Part shown: positions 57,170 through 63,232 of the stretch, one piece after another
Position numbering within the stretch: position 1 is the first letter of the stretch
How the letters are laid out: each line of letters begins with the position of its first letter
Source of the DNA: Phoronis australis
Lineage: Eukaryota; Phoronida; Phoronidae
DNA length: 63,232 bases
Assembly (NCBI GenBank): GCA_002633005.1
Contig: NMRA01000283.1
Span: 472,351 to 535,582 of the forward strand
Reading direction: 5' to 3'
Notes under the pieces: generated by a model
Databases searched by the model: none
Told to the model about the DNA's origin: nothing
The model's input: the letters and a program-made list of their open reading frames with translations, nothing else
Made by a program: the position numbers and the translations under genes

Positions 57170-59705
57170 CTGTACAAGTACCCTGTAATACAAGGTAATT
57201 TACCATACTTTGTGCAACCCAGACATTCAAGCTAAGCTGAAACACAAATATTACTGTTCACAATCTAATCAATAAGAAAACCAGCATGTGAAAATGGATA
57301 CAAATAGACCTCTGCCAAGTTCAGTAATAAAAATTTATGGCTCTATCCTGGTGCCAATGGTTGGTGAATGCTGATGAACGGAAAGTTTTGTTTTATAGAA
57401 TTGCCTAATGCACAAAATGCATAACGACACTGACACTACGTAAGTACGGGACAACACGAACACTATATTTGCAAGGCAGGGAAAGCTTTTGAAATCGTAA
57501 CATGAGTGCCGTTCATCAGTCTTTCCTGGCCGATGTATTTTGGAATTTCAGAAATATTTCAGGACGAAATACACGGAATTAATTCCGGTTACCTTCCAAA
57601 AGAATTTATGAATAACGAAAACTTACCTCGCCCCTATTGGCAGACACTGACACTGCACAACCGGAATTTTAATTGAACCTACAAACGACGTAGGTCATAA
57701 AAATTTTCCGGCATTAATCCAGCGAAATTTGGTGGCAAACTTGCGTCTCAAAGCAACATAGGAATGCAACTATGGAATCATGCTCACAAACAAAACAGGT
57801 TGGAGAGAGACCAGACGAGTTCATTAATTTCTTCAACAGAAAGTTTCACTGCGATAAACCTGATCTGAAGCCTGTGATTTTAGCTTGACCATATTACCAC
57901 TATATGTAACTTATACTGGCCTTAACCCAATTCTTCTACTATCAGATAATATTGAGATATCAGCTTGTGCAAACTGACCCCCACCTCCTAGTTACACCTC
58001 GTGCAAGGAATGAAAGGTGGTAGAGTCATTAACCAGTAAGTCACATTTAACAATCGGTGCAGTGCAATCGTGATAACGATGATGATAACGAGAAACTCAA
58101 TCATGGTCCACTTCGTCAAGACCCCCCCCCCAACTGTCTTAATCAGCCAGACAAAAAATGAGCGGAGAAAGGAGACAACCAATGATGTGAAATCTCTCCC
58201 ACAACTGCCTACAAGTCATCACAGCCATTCAAACATTACCTTACGTTACATAATCACACCTGGCACCATCCCGGCACAAGAAGAAGGTTGTTCAAACATG
58301 ATTAGCTGGCATTCTGCCAAGAGATGACAGGTTAGAACTAAAGCATCCAACATTAAATGGTTTGCAACAATCACAGAACTCCATCAGCACAACTGCAGTT
58401 GAAAAGTTTCTGGCAAAAGAAACAAAGTTCTCCAGNTACAAGTACCATGTAATACAAGGTAATTTACCATACTCTGTGCAACCCAGACATTCAAGCTAAG
58501 CTGAAACACAAATATTACTGTTCACTACCTAATCAATAAGAAAACCAGCATGTGAAAATGGATACAAATAGACCACTGCCAAGTTCAGTAATAAAAATTT
58601 ATGGCTCTATCATGGTGCCAATGGTTGGTGAATGCTGATGAACCGAAAGTTTTGTTTTATAGAATTGCCTAATGCACAAAATGCATAACGACTCTGACAC
58701 TACGTAAGTACGGGACAACATGAACACTATATTTGCAAGGCAGGGAAAGCTTTTGAAATCGTAACATGAGTGCCGTTCATCAGTCTTTCCTGGCCCGTGT
58801 ATTTTGGAATCTCAGAAATATTTCAGGAAGAAATACACGGAATTAATTCCGGTTACCTTCCAAAAGAATTTATGAATAACGCAAACTTACCTCGCCCCTA
58901 TTGGCAGACACTGACACTGCACGACCGGAATTTTAATTGAATCTACAAACGACGTAAGTTATAAAAAAATTTCCGGCATTAATCCAGCGAAATTTGGTGG
59001 CAAACTTGCGTCTCGATGCAACATAGGAATGCAACTATGGAATCATGCTCACAAACAAAACAGGTTGGAGAGAGACCAGACGAGTTCATTAATTTCTTCA
59101 ACAGAAAGTTTCACTGCAATAAACCTGATCTCAAGCCTGTGATTTTAGCTTGACCGTATTACCACTATATGTAACTTATACTGGCCTTAACCCAATTCTT
59201 CTACTATCAGATAATATTGAGATATCAGCTTGTGCAAACTGACCCCCACCTCCTAGTTACACCTCGTGCAAGGAATAAAAGGTGGTAGAGTCATTAACCA
59301 GTAAGTCACATTTAACAATCGGTGCAGTGCAATCATGATAACGATGATGATAACGAGAAACTCAATCATGGTCCACTTCGTCAAGACCCCCCCCCCATCT
59401 GTCTTAATCAGCCAGACATAAAAAGGGCGGAGGAAGGAGACCAACCAATGTTGTGAAATCTCTCCCATATCAGCTTCTACAAGTCTTCACAGCCATTCAA
59501 ACATTACCTTTCGTTACATAATCACACCTGGCACCATCTGGCACAAGAAGAAGGTTGTTCAAACATGATTAGCTGGCATTCTGCCAAGAGATGACAGGTG
59601 AAAACTAATGCATCCAACCAACATTAAATGGTTAGAAACAATCACAGAACTCCATCAGCACAACTGCAGTTGAAAAGTTTCTGGCAAAAGAAACAAAGTT
59701 CTCCA
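57170..59705. repeat. direct duplication joined at an 'n' (second probable allele artefact)
   Basis: About 57173-58435 is repeated at 58437-59705, with the 'n' at 58436 as the exact junction. Differences are scattered single bases and small indels (for example GACCTCTGCC versus GACCACTGCC). It contains the candidate first exon twice (57627 and 58891) and a poly-C run. Confidence 0.9.
57627..57690 (-). promoter_or_regulatory. candidate non-coding first exon and promoter of the ANKRD11/12-like gene
   Basis: On the minus strand a GC-richer segment ends with GGGGCGAG and a strong GTAAGT donor at 57626-57621. ETS-like CCGGAA/TTCCGG cores lie within about 100 bp. The start-codon exon has an upstream acceptor, so a 5' non-coding exon must exist; this is the best donor noticed in 48.8-63 kb. 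The second allele copy keeps the donor (exon edge 58891). The transcription start is not determined. Confidence 0.35.
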
Positions 59706-60239
59706 GAACTGAAAACTCAAACCTATCAGGAAACACACCAAAGCCATCAAATGTGCCGGAAGTGCGCAGCAGGTGGCGTTGTTTGTAGTGCAAATATGCT
59801 AACAGTTGCACTATCTTAAGTACACATGTACCTGCTATGTTAGTATTGCACAGCAGCTCCCACTGAAATACATTCACTGAATTTTTTTATACGTCAACTA
59901 ATAAACTGGTCACATTTTTTATTGATAAGCAGTGAATAGCAGTGTTCATAACTGAAAATCAAAGTGCATCGGAAGGCCATTCAGACACTTTGGGCACTTT
60001 TGAAGTGCCTTCAAACAAAGTCACACAGAACTGAGAGGGCACAAAGAGCTTTTCAAGTCCTCCCCTAGACACAGCTGTCAAGATCAATCTCACCACCAGG
60101 TCCACCCCTGATGAATTCAATATGTGAATGACTTTATAAACTGCACATGGCACATTGAACTACACACCTTCCCATGCTTTGTGAGATAGAAGATTATTCC
60201 AACCTGGCATGGTCATTACTCAACATTTACCCACACCAG
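59706..60239. other. no gene recognised
   Basis: Two chance-length frames (81 and 64 codons, minus strand) without motifs. Confidence 0.4.
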
Positions 60240-60242
60240 TCA

Positions 60243-60671
60243 CTTTCCCATTAGAAGCGAAACTTCGCTTTTACTGCAGCTTCGATGTAGTGGGAACACT
60301 AAAAGTGAAGCGTTGTCGAAGTTATCGCTAGAGGTCGCGGCAAAGATATTCGATCGCGCAAAATTCGCCAAACGTGTTCTTTGTTACTGTAGCGTAGTCA
60401 ACTTGCTCTCGACAGACGAATGTAAATAAATAAAAGAAAGCTTGCATAAAATCTGATGAAAAATGACACTGATCATGTTCACAAACACTCGTAAATGGCA
60501 GGCAAACAATTCTCAGTTAGCTTACATCCCACTACTCAAAATTCGTTTAAGAGTACGAATGAACTGTGTCATCTGTTGTTATAACGATAACTTCGATATC
60601 GCCATTAACTGAGGAAGGTAAGCGAAATTTTAGCGAATCTTCGGAAAATCGAAGTTGCCCAATGGGAAAGA
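60243..60671. mobile_element. MITE family M, distant member, about 430 bp
   Basis: The ends CTTTCCCATTAGAAGC and (inverted) CTCTTTCCCATTGGGC are inverted repeats. The inside has several GAAGTTATCGCTAG, CGATAACTTCGAT and GAAGCGAAACTTCGC motifs in both orientations. It shares the CGATAACTTCGATA core with copy 1 at 42.2 kb but has CCCATT ends. No TTAA flank is seen. Confidence 0.65.
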
Positions 60672-60849
60672 GTTTACAAAGAAGATTTGGAAGGAATGTT
60701 GAGCCATGAAATCAAAACTAACGATCTCTAAGAACGCCTTGCAGAGGATGAATACCTAGAATGTACATGTTTAAAAACTTCCAGTCCAAGACATTTCATT
60801 GTGTTGGTAGCAAGTGGAGTGAAGTTGGACTTACAAACCGAAAGCTGTT

Positions 60850-61095
60850 TTCACACATGGGGAACAATTGTCACGGCACAACTTGATCCACTTTAGTCGC
60901 ATTTATACAGCATTACACGAAGACTATCCGTGCATGCTTCCATAAACAATAGCAAACATCCAAACTGCTTAGAATACTAGTGACTCACCCCTTATCACCA
61001 TTACAAAGGTGTAACAGAGATGATCCCTTCTCCCTTGCCCCAGTTTGTGTTTAGACTTATAGTTGACACTGGAGCAACTCATCAGTGCAACTTAC
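60850..61095. repeat. repeat R1, partial copy
   Basis: Inverted relative to 51.8 kb: AGTTGACACTGGAGCAACTC corresponds to the TTGCTCCAGTGTCAACTACA segment near 52.12 kb, and ACGAAGACTATCCGTGCATG to CATGCACAGACAGTCTTCGT. Confidence 0.6.
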
Positions 61096-61108
61096 TCTTT
61101 CTCTCAAG

Positions 61109-61259
61109 CTGGTGTCAAGAATGATAGACAGTGTCCCCTTGCTCCTGGTGTCAAGAATGACAGACACAGTGTCCCCTTGCTCCTGGTGTCAAGAATGACA
61201 GACACAGTGTCCCCTTGCTTCTGGTGTCAAGAATGACAGCCACAGTGTTCCCTTACTCC
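61109..61259. repeat. minisatellite, 38-bp unit, 4 copies
   Basis: The unit begins CTGGTGTCAAGAATGACAGA and ends GTGTCCCCTTGCTC; the copies are nearly identical. Confidence 0.93.
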
Positions 61260-62870
61260 GTGTTAGGTGTCTATACATACATTTGCGCCCAATCACCTGT
61301 TCCCTGTTAACTGCTCAGTGACAACTGTCACCCGCGTAAATGCGGTTTAAAACATTTCAATCCGTGGATGAAGCTAGACTTAGACAACAACATGGAGTGC
61401 GATGACTGCTAGTCATTGAACAAAAAATTCAAAGCACAATAATGAATGTTTTCCATTTTCTGACCATTTCAACACCATATCAAAGCCATACAATAGGACA
61501 ATAGTTGAAATATGACTGAATAAGTGTAATACTGCTCTAAATTAGAGTCTGTATCTAACAAACTGGGCATTCGAAACAAGGTAGAAACTTAACTGCTTTG
61601 ATGCAGGTGTGCATGTGTTTATGGAAGTTATTACAATCAAGTTATACACCTAGCAATTCAAGAGTTTGGCACCAACATAAAGAATTTTTTGGGAAAGGAT
61701 GAGAGTGTCTCTGGCGTTGGTTATTGTGAAAAGTGTTTCATCATCTCATTTACAGCGTTTCTAGTAACAGATCTAACTTCATCAGATAAAATCATCAAAG
61801 TGTGGACGATACACTTACCACCAGTGAAACTAAAAAAGGTACAAATTCATTGACACTACACACAGAATTATTTACAACCATGCTGGAGAACGTAGCTGCC
61901 TACATTTAGCACATCAAAACGCTACTTGTGACAGTTACAAGGTCCAAACAATCTAAAATACCGTGGGTCTTAACATAGAAAAAGTTGGGTGACAAAAGAA
62001 GTCGTCATTCAGCAGAATATGCAGAAATGTCAACATGTTCTAGACAAATCTCTTGTTCACCAATCACCACGCCATTTCATCAAAAGTACCTCTGCCATAA
62101 AGTTAATGTTGTACTTTGAAAACCAATATCAGGAGTTAACCTACTGGCCTCGTTTTCACTTTGATGCCATTTGGAAACAAGGCCAGTCTTGTGAGAGGTT
62201 TCATGTGGTGCAAGCAGAAGCAGGAGAAGCAATTTTTTGGAAGCAGACCATTTTAAATTAGGAGAGCGAATTCTTGTGAAGAATACGTGAAATAGAGAAT
62301 AATTTACATGATGAAAGTGCGAAAGCCAAACATTCCAAAATTTCATTGGAAATCGTTACTCGAGAAAACGTAGGCCTGAAAGCAAGCGACTGTCTCAGAA
62401 TGTTTTGAAAGGAACTGCCACTGAACAGGTACAATTACAGAATAAACCTTGGAAGTACATGCCCCTGGGAAACTTGTCCTGCACCTAATTACTATCTTGT
62501 AATGAATCACTCCGAACACAAACAAATTTTGCCAATTATGCACAATAAAGATGACTAATTGTCATGACAATCAATACTTATTTTAATGCTATACATAAAC
62601 AACAACCCATTGTCGCTATTTATTTGAAATAATACCAAGTAAAGGCAAATAGGTAAAGCCTGGTAAAGGCATAGGACCGGAGACATTGCCGGGGCATTTG
62701 GAAATCAACATTTGACTGACAGGGTCCCTAGCTCTGACCTTCCGCCTGGTTAACTTAAAAGGACGAGGTCATGTTCACATGCACCTGGCACGAGCTCTAG
62801 AAAAATATCCAGTTGCCGATTTGGGTAACTAAACGAAGGATTGCTCGAAAAAAGGTTGATTGCAGGAGTA
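61260..62870. other. no gene recognised
   Basis: A 90-codon plus-strand frame (61989-62261) and an 88-codon minus frame overlap and lack motifs. Confidence 0.4.
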
Positions 62871-62881
62871 TCGTCCGGTTA

Positions 62882-62990
62882 CCTATTTTCGTCAGGCTCC
62901 AAAGTTCGTCCGCCATCTTGTTTCGCGTGCAGCGCAACCACGCGGGACTTAGCGTTCCAATTTGGAGTGCTCGTGTGCACGTTAGGTACT
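62882..62990 (-). promoter_or_regulatory. possible promoter / first exon of an unseen gene
   Basis: A CpG-richer patch contains CAAGATGGCGGACG on the minus strand, a YY1-like start-site motif in which an ATG (62916-62914) opens MADELWSLTKI before a GTAACC donor. No second exon of such a gene is recognised at lower coordinates. It could instead be a further upstream start for the ankyrin gene, or chance. Confidence 0.25.
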
Positions 62991-63232
62991 AACTTATCGG
63001 AAGAGACACGTATCAAAGTAATGAGATAAAAATCGGTGAGTTTACCGATTGTTTTTTAAAACCACTTAAAAATCAGTAGATTTTACTAATACACTTTTTT
63101 GTGCGTTTTCAGAAGATGTTTTCGAATTTAAATTTTCTTCCGACGGGACACAAAACATGATCCAGGGTTTGTTTATGCAATGTATCTGTTTGTCCCAGGC
63201 ACTAGTAGGATCTAGAAGGCCAAAGGAAAAAT
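62991..63232. other. no gene recognised
   Basis: AT-rich end of the window with nothing that can be named. Confidence 0.4.

Noticed and set aside
57988-59468. Two similar membrane-like minus-strand frames (58182-57988, 59468-59253)
   Set aside because: They are the same chance frame seen in the two allele copies, across a poly-C run, without conserved motifs.

Overview
This is animal nuclear DNA: AT-rich, with spliced genes, GT-AG introns up to 14 kb, and many decayed transposons. The transposon set (piggyBac, Helitron, CR1/L2/Jockey-like LINEs, Ty3/gypsy, THAP-type DNA transposon pieces, tRNA-derived SINEs, several MITE families) suggests an invertebrate with a highly heterozygous genome, such as a marine deuterostome, mollusc or cnidarian. 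The phylum cannot be fixed from the sequence alone. Three isolated 'n' characters occur. Two of them (20996 and 58436) sit exactly at the junctions of near-identical direct repeats and look like places where two alleles were joined end to end.

Only one host gene can be firmly read: an ankyrin-repeat cofactor homologous to vertebrate ANKRD11 and ANKRD12. It lies on the minus strand and its coding exons run from 48768 down to a stop at 15562. Eleven coding exons join with matching splice phases into one open frame of 2799 nt (932 residues plus stop). In order they carry a short N-terminus, the conserved PLSERQQVALL motif, three ankyrin repeats, an S/T-rich linker, a TLRSHTQ motif followed by polyQ, a basic HPKRRKR stretch, and the full conserved C-terminal domain. 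The several-kilobase Lys/Glu-rich exon of the vertebrate proteins is absent, so the protein is less than half the vertebrate length. A non-coding first exon is inferred near 57.63 kb, and a long 3' UTR may run to about 12.5 kb.

Layout. 0-2.8 kb: a decayed FEN/PIN-like repeat protein, a broken piggyBac transposase and a LINE 3' end. 3-5.2 kb: a Ty3/gypsy integrase remnant with an LTR-like TATA box. 5.4-8.1 kb: a 79-bp minisatellite, a dispersed repeat and a LINE ORF1 fragment. 10-12.2 kb: tRNA-derived SINEs, a degenerate dispersed repeat and a second LINE end. 12.5-15.56 kb: probable 3' UTR with an inverted-repeat insertion. 15.56-48.8 kb: the ankyrin gene, whose introns hold a roughly 1-kb Helitron, two minisatellites, a 195-bp hairpin, MITEs and dispersed repeats. 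48.8-63.2 kb: upstream sequence with more MITEs, a frameshifted THAP remnant, the second allele duplication and a possible promoter near 62.9 kb.

No prokaryotic-type system, CRISPR array or unmistakably new gene system was found. The most notable points are the compact ANKRD11/12 gene, the two allele duplications, the Helitron with visible ends, and a MITE superfamily whose members share a core but differ at their ends.
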